Source: Bacteroides sp. CAG:927
GTDB taxonomy: Bacteria; Bacteroidota; Bacteroidia; Bacteroidales; Muribaculaceae
Assembly (NCBI GenBank): GCA_000431155.1
Contig: HF985652.1
Location: 10,612 to 74,611, forward strand
Length of the DNA: 64,000 nucleotides
Reading direction: 5' to 3'
Each line of letters starts with the position of its first letter. The first letter of the stretch is position 1. The notes under the pieces were generated by a model. It was not told the DNA's origin, did no database searches, and worked only from the letters and a program-made list of their open reading frames with translations. Made by a program: the position numbers and the translations under genes. Positions 42,181-50,514 of the stretch are shown here, piece by piece.

Positions 42181-44997
42181 ATGAAACTGAAATTCATTAT
42201 TGCAGCAGCCTTTGCCGCCATTGTCGGTTCGGCGGAGGCCCTTGTACCGATACCGATGGACTCGGCGGTACACACAGGCACATTGCCTAACGGACTTACG
42301 TACTATATCCGCCATAACGACTGGCCGGCCAACCGTGCGGATTTTTTCATAGCACAGCGTGTAGGCTCGGTTCAGGAGGAGGAAAACCAACGCGGACTGG
42401 CCCATTTTCTGGAACATATGTGCTTCAACGGCACACGCCATTTTCCGGGCAATTCACTCATAAACTATTTAGAGTCAATAGGAGTGAAATTCGGAGCCAA
42501 CCTCAATGCGTACACTTCCACAGACGAGACAGTATATAATATATGCGATGTTCCCACCCAACGCATTTCAGCACTGGATTCATGCATGCTGATACTGCGC
42601 GACTGGAGCGGAGACCTGCTGCTTGACGAGAAGGATATAGACGAGGAGCGCGGAGTGATCAAAGGAGAATGGCGCCAGCGCAACTCAGCCTCAAATTCGC
42701 GTCTGCTGGAAAAAGCCGCCCCACATATCTATCCCGGCAGCCGATACGGCAACCGCATGCCTATAGGACTGATGAGCGTTGTGGAGAATTTTCATCCGGA
42801 CGCGCTCCGGGCATATTATGCCAAATGGTATCATCCGCAAAACCAATGCATAATAATAGTGGGCGACATTGACCCGGCACGCACAGAGCAGCAGCTCCAT
42901 AAGCTGTGGGCTGACATGCCTACGAGAAAGGATGCGGCATTGCCCGAACCCGAAATCATTCCGGCAAACAAAAATGTGATAGCCACGGTGCAGACAGATC
43001 CTGAACAATCGTCATCAATGGTGATGATTTATGCAAAACACGGGGACACGCCCAAGCATGCAGTGGGCACAGTGGGCGAACTGCGCCGTGACCTTACGCG
43101 CTCACTGGTGAGCCAAATGCTTGCCGACCGTTATGACCTTGTGGAGAGCGAACCGGAGGCACCGTTTACCAATCTGGGGATAGGCGACATGAAATTTTTA
43201 CTCGCATCCACCCAACAGGCTCTCACAGTGCGCGCCACATCCAAGCCGGGACGCGAGGCAGAAACCGCCACGTCAATTGCCAAAGAGTTAAAACGTGCTG
43301 CAATGCAAGGGTTTACCCAGACGGAACTTGACCGGGCAAAAGCATCGGAAAGCGCGAATTTTGATGCCGACTATACCGCGCGCCGCACCAATACCGAATT
43401 TGCCCGGGAGTATGTGCGCCATTATCTTGACGGAGGCAAAAATGCGCTCCCGTCGGCAGAAGCACGATACAAAATGCTGAAAGGGATCATAAGATCAGTG
43501 ACCCTTGACTCAGTAAACGCATATATCAGCGAAGTCATAAAACCTGACAACAGCAATATTGTGGCGGTGGCCTACATGCCGGAAAAAGCCGCCAAACTCA
43601 CTGACGAACAGCTTGCCCGGGCCTATGCCGGTGTGGACGGCTCAGCACTTCCCGAATACCGCGACCCTGAAACGGCGACCCATCTTCTGAGCCACGAGCC
43701 AAAAGAAGGCACCATAGTCAGCACCGACAGTATCAGCGAATTTGACACCAAGGTACTGACTCTGAGCAACGGAACCAAGGTGTATCTCAAACACACCGAT
43801 TTCACCCCAGGCAAAGTGCTCATACAGGGATTCTGCCCGGGTGGTCTGAGCGTGGATTACAATCAGGAACTTGCACCGGAATACCGGCTTGTGAATGACG
43901 CGCTTGCAGTGAGCGGGTACGGCACACATAACTCCACCGACCTCAAACGCATGCTTGCCGGAAAGAATGTGAAGACCGCCGTGGCGATAGAGAATATGGA
44001 GCATACGCTGGGGGCCTCAGCCGATACCGCCAATCTGACCACCGCCATGCAGCTTCTGTATCTTAAAGCCACAGCACCGGCGCATGATGACCGCGCCTTC
44101 AACGCCATGATTGAAAATCAGCGAAGCAAACTCAGGAGCCATGACTCCAATCCCACATTTGCCATGGGTGACTCAATACATCTGTATGTTTACAACCGAC
44201 ACCCGTTGGGAGCCAAGCTAAATGCCGCAGACTTGGATAAGGTGAGCTATGACCGCATCATAGGGCTGCACAACAAACTGTTCAGCGACATGAGCGACTT
44301 CACATTCAATATCGTGGGCGATTTCAATCCCGACACCATAACCGACCTTGTATGCCGCTATATCGCATCTCTGCCCGGAGGCGAGCGCCATCTGTCGGCA
44401 CATGACATAGGGTATCGTTACGCACAGGGAATACAGAACCATAAATTCACTATGCCGATGAGCACTCCGCAAACCATTAGCTACACATTCTACAACGCCC
44501 CGTGCGAATACAATGCGGCCAACACAGTGTTGGCACATGCCACCGGCTCAATACTCCAGAGCAAGCTGCGCGATGACCTGCGAGAGAAACGCGGGTGGAC
44601 CTACGGAGTCAAGAGCCATTGCGGAGTATCGGACGGCATGAACGGAGCGGACCCGGCACGCGCAATCATTCCGGTATATATCAGAGTTGAGCCTCAGAAT
44701 GCCGACTCCTGTTTTGCGATAGTGGATGCCACAGCACGCGCCATGGCAAAACCGGGGTACGTGTCGGCAGACGAGGTGAACAAAGTGAAGCAATTTCTTG
44801 AAAAGGCCTGGGAAGATAACGGCAAGAGCAACGATTACTGGCACACGGTGCTGAAAATGTACCGCAAGTTCGGAGTGGACATGCACACTACATTTCCGGA
44901 GCATATCCGCGCACTTACACCTGAAAAGGTGGCGGCTTTTGCGGAGAAAGTGATACTCCCCGCATCGCGGCTGCATCTTGAAATGGCACCCGAGTAA
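42181..44997 (+). CDS. Periplasmic M16-family zinc protease (PqqL/FusC-like size and layout)
   Basis: 938 aa. The ATG at 42181 opens the signal peptide MKLKFIIAAAFAAIVGSAEA; an in-frame start at 42085 lies inside the previous gene. Residues 25-480 form the active half with the inverted zinc motif His75-x2-Glu78-His79 (LAHFLEHMCFNG) and the third ligand region in DEERGVIKGEW. Residues 490-938 form the second, catalytically inactive half. Length matches full-size M16 enzymes such as PqqL and FusC, which cut imported proteins or peptides in the periplasm. It comes 25 nt after the barrel gene, last in the receptor operon, and is followed by a strong terminator. Confidence 0.93.
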   Translation: MKLKFIIAAAFAAIVGSAEALVPIPMDSAVHTGTLPNGLTYYIRHNDWPANRADFFIAQRVGSVQEEENQRGLAHFLEHMCFNGTRHFPGNSLINYLESIGVKFGANLNAYTSTDETVYNICDVPTQRISALDSCMLILRDWSGDLLLDEKDIDEERGVIKGEWRQRNSASNSRLLEKAAPHIYPGSRYGNRMPIGLMSVVENFHPDALRAYYAKWYHPQNQCIIIVGDIDPARTEQQLHKLWADMPTRKDAALPEPEIIPANKNVIATVQTDPEQSSSMVMIYAKHGDTPKHAVGTVGELRRDLTRSLVSQMLADRYDLVESEPEAPFTNLGIGDMKFLLASTQQALTVRATSKPGREAETATSIAKELKRAAMQGFTQTELDRAKASESANFDADYTARRTNTEFAREYVRHYLDGGKNALPSAEARYKMLKGIIRSVTLDSVNAYISEVIKPDNSNIVAVAYMPEKAAKLTDEQLARAYAGVDGSALPEYRDPETATHLLSHEPKEGTIVSTDSISEFDTKVLTLSNGTKVYLKHTDFTPGKVLIQGFCPGGLSVDYNQELAPEYRLVNDALAVSGYGTHNSTDLKRMLAGKNVKTAVAIENMEHTLGASADTANLTTAMQLLYLKATAPAHDDRAFNAMIENQRSKLRSHDSNPTFAMGDSIHLYVYNRHPLGAKLNAADLDKVSYDRIIGLHNKLFSDMSDFTFNIVGDFNPDTITDLVCRYIASLPGGERHLSAHDIGYRYAQGIQNHKFTMPMSTPQTISYTFYNAPCEYNAANTVLAHATGSILQSKLRDDLREKRGWTYGVKSHCGVSDGMNGADPARAIIPVYIRVEPQNADSCFAIVDATARAMAKPGYVSADEVNKVKQFLEKAWEDNGKSNDYWHTVLKMYRKFGVDMHTTFPEHIRALTPEKVAAFAEKVILPASRLHLEMAPE

Positions 44998-45011
44998 CAG
45001 ATTACAGAGCT

Positions 45012-45053
45012 AAAAAAAATGGGGACGGAATTGAATTCCGTCCCCATTTTTTA
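45012..45053. terminator. Bidirectional terminator, near-perfect palindrome
   Basis: GGGGACGGAATT (45021-45032) pairs with AATTCCGTCCCC (45034-45045) around a single central G, and the arms extend into A (45012-45019) and T (45047-45052) runs. It ends both the M16 operon and the convergent esterase-phosphodiesterase gene. Confidence 0.92.
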
Positions 45054-45066
45054 TTCTATAAGTTTA

Positions 45067-46995
45067 TTATTCAAACACCTGAAGCATGGGGCGTCCGGTC
45101 CAAGCCTGCGGCTGCTCAATGCCGAGGATGCGGGCTATAGTGGGCGAGACATCGGGCTGCATCATGACTTCGGAAAATTCGCCGGTGGCTTTAATGCCTT
45201 TGCCACTTATGATGAATGGAGAATTCATTTCGGCAAGCGTTATGCCACCATGTCCCATATTTATACCTCCGTGATCGGATGTGATAATAAACACTGTGTC
45301 GTCATAAATTCCGGCATCCTTTACCGCCTGCACGATGCGGGCAATATATCCGTCCAGTTCATGCAACTTGTCATAGTAGCCGGGGGTGTCATGCCCCACA
45401 GTGTGTCCCACATGGTCCGGCTCATCAAAACAAACGGCCAAAAGTTCGGGTTTCTTTTCCCTGATATATTTCACTGCCAGATCAGTTATCTGGGAGTCAG
45501 TGCCCTCAACCTGAGTGAGAGCCTGCTGATGGTAGCTAAGCGAAAGCGTGTCAACAAGGTATTTGATGCCGTCCCATTCATAGAGCACACCGATTTCAGC
45601 ATTGGGATCGGCATCGCGGAGCAGCTGAAAAACAGTTGGGAATATGCCGTGCTTGCCTACCACACGCTCGGGAATTTCGGGAGTTTTGGAACCCCACTGA
45701 GTGTAACCGTGTATCTCAGTAGGCGCACCCATGAACATCGAGGCCCAGTTGGGAGCACTTGAAGAGGGAAGGACAGTGCGTTTTTCAAGAGTGTAGCACC
45801 CGGATTTCATAAACTCCTTTACCGTAGGAATATCGGCTTTAGGCAAAGAGTATGCGCCCCAACCGTCAAGACCTATGAGCACAACATGCGGTGCCACCGA
45901 ATTACGTGCCTCCGGCAAAAAACGGCCAAGAGCACGGGCAACGGCGCGGGCGTGATGCTGCTGCCCAAGATCAGTGGGATGCACGTAATCGACCCAAGCA
46001 TCGGCAGGCATGTTGATTTCCGAACGCGACAGATAATACAGGTTTTTAACCCCTTTGCTAACCAAGTTATTGTAAGCAGCAGACTGTGCAGTGTTGGCAT
46101 TTATAACCGAATCATATTTGCCCTGATTGCTGTTGATATTGCTGTTTCCGGCATGCTCCACGAGCAATATGGGAACATCGCTTTTGGAACGAATCTGCAT
46201 GACGGCATTTTCCACAAGAGCGGTAAGCTCGGCCTGAGGGAGCTGAAAAAGATTTGCCATGCAGTCAAGCACCACGGCTCGGGAATCAATTTCGTTGATG
46301 AGATCAATCATCGCAGGCTCGAGCTTGCCATTTCCAGAAAAGCCGAGGTTTACGACAGGAATGCCGGTTTCGCGCTGAAGGATATTGGTCCAAGCCATGG
46401 CCGGACGGGAGGCACACGCACCCTGGGCAATAGATGTACCATAGACCACAACGGGCTTTTCATTGCCGGCAGGCACAAAATGGAAAGAAGAACCTTTTTC
46501 CACCCCTATTTCCAAATTTTTCACCTCATTGTAAAGCGGCAGGTAAAGAGTGTATTCTTCATTGCGCCGTCCGGCAGGACGGTCAACATAATATTCATAT
46601 TCCACCTTATTGTCGCCAAAAGAATATATGCCGTAGCAAAAAGCATTGTCGCTGTTGCGATATAAATCAACACCGCTGACCCCGGTAGCCGGCATGTGGG
46701 GCATGGCAATACACCCGGTCACACCGTAGCGCACGGCAATGGTGCGGGAATCGGTAACAAACCGCAGCTGAAGACCGGCAGAGTTAGTGGAAAGATTCCA
46801 CAATGCCGGGCGCACGTTTTTTTCAGCTTTGGCAGGCAACCGGCGATAGTTGCCTCCATCTTCATTCCAAGCCTGATTATGAACATTGGTTATACCCCGG
46901 GGAGCATCCTTAAGCGGATTATGCCAATCAAATCCTTGTGCAACAGCCCCGAAAGCCAGCATAATGCCGGCGACAAACGAAACGATTTTTTTCAT
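45067..46995 (-). CDS. Secreted two-domain enzyme: GDSL/SGNH esterase fused to an alkaline-phosphatase-superfamily phosphodiesterase
   Basis: 642 aa. The chosen start opens the signal peptide MKKIVSFVAGIMLAFGAVAQ. Residues 25-175 match the N-terminal sandwich that precedes GDSL_3 lipases, with its GxDLY motif at 108-112 (GVDLY). The SGNH domain (about 180-360) has Ser188 in YGTSIAQG, NLGFSGNGKL as block II, and Asp336/His339 in DYVHPTD. Residues 368-642 form a type I phosphodiesterase/nucleotide pyrophosphatase-like domain: Asp377 (LIGLDGWG), nucleophile region PSSSAPNWASM, DEPDHVGH and TSDHGG metal ligands. The two domains are in one frame with no stop between. The combination suggests removing ester and phosphate-linked decorations from one substrate, which is inference. 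Confidence 0.9.
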   Translation of the reverse strand: MKKIVSFVAGIMLAFGAVAQGFDWHNPLKDAPRGITNVHNQAWNEDGGNYRRLPAKAEKNVRPALWNLSTNSAGLQLRFVTDSRTIAVRYGVTGCIAMPHMPATGVSGVDLYRNSDNAFCYGIYSFGDNKVEYEYYVDRPAGRRNEEYTLYLPLYNEVKNLEIGVEKGSSFHFVPAGNEKPVVVYGTSIAQGACASRPAMAWTNILQRETGIPVVNLGFSGNGKLEPAMIDLINEIDSRAVVLDCMANLFQLPQAELTALVENAVMQIRSKSDVPILLVEHAGNSNINSNQGKYDSVINANTAQSAAYNNLVSKGVKNLYYLSRSEINMPADAWVDYVHPTDLGQQHHARAVARALGRFLPEARNSVAPHVVLIGLDGWGAYSLPKADIPTVKEFMKSGCYTLEKRTVLPSSSAPNWASMFMGAPTEIHGYTQWGSKTPEIPERVVGKHGIFPTVFQLLRDADPNAEIGVLYEWDGIKYLVDTLSLSYHQQALTQVEGTDSQITDLAVKYIREKKPELLAVCFDEPDHVGHTVGHDTPGYYDKLHELDGYIARIVQAVKDAGIYDDTVFIITSDHGGINMGHGGITLAEMNSPFIISGKGIKATGEFSEVMMQPDVSPTIARILGIEQPQAWTGRPMLQVFE

Positions 46996-47018
46996 GGCGC
47001 AATGAATGTTATTTATCG

Positions 47019-47026
47019 CAAAATTA
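47019..47026 (-). promoter_or_regulatory. -7 element for the esterase-phosphodiesterase gene
   Basis: TAATTTTG on the minus strand matches TAnnTTTG, 23 nt before the start at 46995. No -33 box at the usual spacing. Confidence 0.5.
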
Positions 47027-47110
47027 CATATTTTTCCGTAAACCCAAGGGAGCAAAGATGTGAAGCCGTCAAAAAACGGTTAAGGACTTTTTAAAGCCAA
47101 AGAAAGTGAC

Positions 47111-47118
47111 TATCTTTG
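47111..47118 (+). promoter_or_regulatory. -7 element for the C_GCAxxG_C_C gene
   Basis: TATCTTTG matches TAnnTTTG, 25 nt before the ATG at 47144. The -33 site reads a T run near 47088-47092, a weak match. Confidence 0.55.
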
Positions 47119-47143
47119 CATTTCAACCAATAAACGAAAGAAT

Positions 47144-47539
47144 ATGACAAGTGAAGATAAAGTGGCCAAGGCCGTAGAACTCAAGAAATCGGGAGCATAC
47201 AACTGCGCCCAGTCAGTGGCCTGCGCCTTCTGCTCCGAGACCGGAGTGGACCACGACACCATGGCAGCCATGACAAGTGCCTATGGTTTGGGAATGGGCA
47301 CCACTTACGGTACTTGCGGAGCCTTGATAGGAGCAGGTGCGGTGGTAGGACTGATAGAACGCGACCGCCGTGGCGCACGCATGGCCATCAAAGAGATAAT
47401 GGGAAAATTTGAACAGCGTAACGGTGCAACCATCTGCCGAGTGCTAAAAGGGATAGACACAGGCAAAATGTTGCGTGCCTGCAACGACTGCGTGGCCGAT
47501 GCAGCAGAATTTACCCAACAATACCTATCCCGGAAATGA
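47144..47539 (+). CDS. C_GCAxxG_C_C family redox-type protein
   Basis: 131 aa, cytosolic. The family is named for its conserved cysteine pattern, seen here as NCAQSV, then YGTCGALIGAGAVVGL, then ICRVLKG, and finally CNDCV. Five or more cysteines placed on helices suggest a metal or redox centre, but no reaction is established. The stop overlaps the TPM gene start by 4 nt (ATGA), a pairing I have not seen described. One possibility is a shared membrane-associated redox or protease function; there is no direct support. Confidence 0.88.
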   Translation: MTSEDKVAKAVELKKSGAYNCAQSVACAFCSETGVDHDTMAAMTSAYGLGMGTTYGTCGALIGAGAVVGLIERDRRGARMAIKEIMGKFEQRNGATICRVLKGIDTGKMLRACNDCVADAAEFTQQYLSRK

Positions 47540-48783
47540 ACCGCATACTCAGATTTTTTGCTTTAGCCCTGACGCTATGGCTTTGGCAGCCTATTTCGGC
47601 GAAGGTTTATGCTCCGGAGGAAGTGCCGAATGTGCAGGTGGCAGACTCCACCCAATATGTGAGCAACCCTGACGGCATATTGTCGGCTGATGCCGTGAAC
47701 GCCATAAACAAAGCAATCGCCACAACACGCCACACAGCCACCGCAGAAATAGCTGTAGTGGTGGTGGACGACATAGACCGCGACATAAACGATTTTGCCA
47801 CGCGCCTGTTTGAGCTATGGGGTGTGGGCCGGTCAGGCAACAACAACGGTGTGCTGGTGATCATAGCCAAAGATCCCCACAAGGCTGTGATACGCACCGG
47901 GTACGGGGCAGAGGGAGTGCTTCCGGATGCCATATGCTCGCGCATAATACGCAATGACATGGCGCCGGAGTTTCGCAACGAGAACTACGATGAAGGCACC
48001 ATAAAAGCCGTGACCCATATCACCGATATCCTCACCGACCCGGAAGCGGCAGCAGAGATGCGCGAAAATGCCGAGGGTGATGAAGAGGATGTGGATTTTT
48101 TCGCATGGTATGTCAACCTGTGCTGCATAGTGGCAGCAATCATGCTGGTGATTGTAGCGGTACTATTAATCGCCACGCGCAAGCTGCCGTCGCCGGAGCG
48201 TTGGCGCAAGCTCAACAACCTTAAGCCGGTGGCATTGTTTGCCTGCTTCTTTGGCCTCGGACTGCCTCTGATAGCATATATTCCGCTGACATTGACAATG
48301 AGGCGTATCCGTTCCCGTCACAGGGAATGCCCCAACTGCCACCACAAAATGAACAAACTTGACGAGGTACATGACAATTACTATCTCACCCCGTCGCAAG
48401 ATCTGGAAGAGCAGCTGAACTCCATAGATTATGATGTGTGGCTGTGCCCCAACTGCGGAGAAAAGGATGTGATACCATACGTGAACCAACGGTCAAGCTA
48501 CACCGTGTGCCCGCAATGCGGAGCGAAGGCATGCTCTCTTACGAGCGACCGTATTATCACCAAACCCACAACCAAGCTCAACGGCCAGGGGATGAAGACA
48601 TATTCCTGCGCCAACTGCCATAAATCGCATTACAAGAGCTATATCATACCCGAGGTGGCTGCAGAAGTTCCCATAATAATAGGGGGTATAGGCGGTCGCG
48701 GAGGCGGTGGCTTCGGTGGTGGAATAGGAGGCGGCTTCGGCGGCGGAATGACCGGTGGCGGCGGAGCCTCGGGCGGATGGTAA
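47536..48783 (+). CDS. TPM-domain (YgcG-type) membrane protein with zinc-binding cysteine pairs and Gly-rich tail
   Basis: 415 aa. Signal peptide (to about residue 23), TPM domain (about 40-175, with VSNPDGILSADAVNAINKAI and RTGYGAEGVLPDAICSRI), two closely spaced membrane helices (about 192-215 and 232-252), then a cytosolic part with four CxxC pairs (CPNCHHKM, CPNCGEK, CPQCGAK, CANCHKS) forming probable zinc ribbons, and a glycine-rich end GGGGASGGW typical of TPM proteins. TPM proteins take part in envelope maintenance and photosystem repair in other organisms. The zinc-ribbon module between helices and the Gly tail is the notable part. It is coupled to the preceding gene by a 4-nt overlap. 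Confidence 0.88.
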   Translation: MNRILRFFALALTLWLWQPISAKVYAPEEVPNVQVADSTQYVSNPDGILSADAVNAINKAIATTRHTATAEIAVVVVDDIDRDINDFATRLFELWGVGRSGNNNGVLVIIAKDPHKAVIRTGYGAEGVLPDAICSRIIRNDMAPEFRNENYDEGTIKAVTHITDILTDPEAAAEMRENAEGDEEDVDFFAWYVNLCCIVAAIMLVIVAVLLIATRKLPSPERWRKLNNLKPVALFACFFGLGLPLIAYIPLTLTMRRIRSRHRECPNCHHKMNKLDEVHDNYYLTPSQDLEEQLNSIDYDVWLCPNCGEKDVIPYVNQRSSYTVCPQCGAKACSLTSDRIITKPTTKLNGQGMKTYSCANCHKSHYKSYIIPEVAAEVPIIIGGIGGRGGGGFGGGIGGGFGGGMTGGGGASGGW

Positions 48784-48817
48784 CATTAATCAAATTCTAC
48801 ACCCTTAACGTGAGATT

Positions 48818-49129
48818 ATGTCAGAATCACTTCATTTTATAGGACTCGCCACAGGACTTGTGACTTTTCTTATCATAGGAGCATTTCATCCGCTTGTAAT
48901 CAAATGCCATTACCATTGGGGCACCCGGTGCTGGTGGTGGTTTCTGGTGCTCGGGCTTATAAGCTGCGCGGCCTCACTTTTAGTGCCCGACACATTCTGG
49001 AGCACAGTACTGGGCGTGCTTGCCTTTTCATCGTTCTGGACCATAGGCGAAGTGTTTCAGCAGGAAAAACGTGTGGCGCGTGGATGGTTTCCGGCCAACC
49101 CCAAACGCATGCACAAGCATGAACAATAA
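48818..49129 (+). CDS. DUF4491 small membrane protein
   Basis: 103 aa with three hydrophobic segments (about 6-28, 36-55, 60-78) and a basic C terminus (EKRVARGWFPANPKRMHKHEQ). The sequence FHPLVIKCHYHWGTRCWWWFLVLGLISC fits the DUF4491 family of Bacteroidales membrane proteins, function unknown. It lies 34 nt after the TPM gene on the same strand and may share its transcript. Confidence 0.8.
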   Translation: MSESLHFIGLATGLVTFLIIGAFHPLVIKCHYHWGTRCWWWFLVLGLISCAASLLVPDTFWSTVLGVLAFSSFWTIGEVFQQEKRVARGWFPANPKRMHKHEQ

Positions 49130-49185
49130 AGGATGCTGCTGCGGGGTAAATATTTAGCTGATATTTATTCATGTTACATAGAAAA

Positions 49186-49200
49186 GTGCTATCTTAGCAC
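49186..49200 (+). promoter_or_regulatory. Palindrome overlapping a weak -7 element
   Basis: GTGCTATCTTAGCAC has perfect 6-bp arms around TCT. It overlaps TATCTTAG (49190-49197), one base off TAnnTTTG, 30 nt before the carboxynorspermidine dehydrogenase start. A regulator bound here would block the promoter; this is inference. Confidence 0.4.
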
Positions 49201-49227
49201 CCAAAATAATCAAAACCAAAATTACTC

Positions 49228-50424
49228 ATGGCTAAAGTTCTTATTATCGGCGCCGGAGGTGTGGGCACAGTTGTAGCCCATAAGTGCGCCCAAAACCCTC
49301 AGGTTTTTACCGAAATAGTACTTGCATCGCGCACCCGCAGCAAGTGCGATGCAATAGCCCGTGCAATAGGGAGCGACAACATCACCACTGACAGCGTGGA
49401 TGCAGACTCAGTGCCACAGCTTGTGGAGCTGTTTAACCGCCACAAGCCCGATATAGTAATCAACGTGGCTCTGCCATATCAGGACCTCACCATAATGGAC
49501 GCTTGTCTGGAGTGCGGCGTAAATTATCTTGACACAGCAAATTACGAGCCAAAAGATGTAGCTCATTTTGAATACTCATGGCAGTGGGCCTACAAGGAAA
49601 AATTTGAGAAAGCCGGCCTGACCGCCATACTGGGATGCGGATTTGACCCGGGCGTATCGGGCGTGTTCACCGCCTATGCCGCCAAACATTACTTCAGCGA
49701 AATGGAGTATCTTGACATCGTGGACTGCAATGCAGGTGACCACGGCAAGGCATTCGCCACCAATTTCAATCCCGAAATCAATATCCGCGAGATAACCCAG
49801 AACGGCCGCTACTATCAGGACGGCAAGTGGGTGACCACCGGTCCGCTTGAAATCCACAAATCACTGACCTACCCCAATATCGGGCCGAGAGAAAGCTATC
49901 TGCTGTATCACGAGGAGCTTGAAAGCCTTGTGAAAAATTATCCCACCATCAAGCGTGCCCGCTTCTGGATGACTTTCGGACAAGAGTATCTGACTCATCT
50001 CCGCGTGATTCAGGATATAGGTATGGCCCGCATAGACGAGATAGACTACAATGGCGTGAAGATTGTGCCGCTTCAGTTCCTGAAAGCAGTGCTCCCCAAT
50101 CCGCAGGATCTCGGAGAGAACTATCATGGCGAAACCTCCATAGGATGCCGCATATCGGGTCTTGACAAAAACGGCGAACATCTCACCTACTATATCTACA
50201 ACAATTGCAGCCATGAGGAGGCCTATCGCGAAACCGGAATGCAGGCTGTAAGCTATACCACCGGCGTACCGGCAATGATAGGAGCCATGATGTTCCTCAC
50301 CGGCAAATGGAACAAACCGGGAGTACACAACGTGGAAGAGTTTGACCCGGATCCATTCATGGAGCAGCTGTCGGTTCAGGGACTGCCCTGGCATGAGGTG
50401 CTCAACCTTGATCTTGAAGTGTAG
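49228..50424 (+). CDS. Carboxynorspermidine/carboxyspermidine dehydrogenase (saccharopine-dehydrogenase-like)
   Basis: 398 aa. It reductively joins aspartate semialdehyde to a diamine to make carboxy(nor)spermidine, the non-SAM route to spermidine. The Rossmann fold opens MAKVLIIGAGGVGTVVAHKCAQ. Conserved blocks are VINVALPYQDLTIMDACLECG, NYLDTANYEPKD, ILGCGFDPGVSGVF and LDIVDCNAGDHGKAFATNFNPEINIREITQ, which distinguish this enzyme from true saccharopine dehydrogenases. The decarboxylase partner (NspC) is not in the window. A palindrome overlaps its -7 box. A hairpin follows the stop codon. Confidence 0.92.
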   Translation: MAKVLIIGAGGVGTVVAHKCAQNPQVFTEIVLASRTRSKCDAIARAIGSDNITTDSVDADSVPQLVELFNRHKPDIVINVALPYQDLTIMDACLECGVNYLDTANYEPKDVAHFEYSWQWAYKEKFEKAGLTAILGCGFDPGVSGVFTAYAAKHYFSEMEYLDIVDCNAGDHGKAFATNFNPEINIREITQNGRYYQDGKWVTTGPLEIHKSLTYPNIGPRESYLLYHEELESLVKNYPTIKRARFWMTFGQEYLTHLRVIQDIGMARIDEIDYNGVKIVPLQFLKAVLPNPQDLGENYHGETSIGCRISGLDKNGEHLTYYIYNNCSHEEAYRETGMQAVSYTTGVPAMIGAMMFLTGKWNKPGVHNVEEFDPDPFMEQLSVQGLPWHEVLNLDLEV

Positions 50425-50444
50425 GAGCATCACGCATATACCGC

Positions 50445-50477
50445 ACACGCCGCAGTGAACCCTCACTGCGGCGGTGT
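50445..50477 (+). terminator. Hairpin after carboxynorspermidine dehydrogenase, weak T tail
   Basis: GCCGCAGTGA (50449-50458) pairs perfectly with TCACTGCGGC (50463-50472) over a 4-nt loop, with partial pairing beyond. The following tail (GTGTCGTTGTATTT) is only moderately T-rich, so termination may be incomplete. Confidence 0.55.
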
Positions 50478-50514
50478 CGTTGTATTTAAAATATGACAAA
50501 TAAATCTTTTACAT

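Noticed and set aside
45019..45762. 247-aa plus-strand open frame opposite the phosphodiesterase domain
   Set aside because: It starts inside the shared terminator and has no recognisable domain; it is a shadow.
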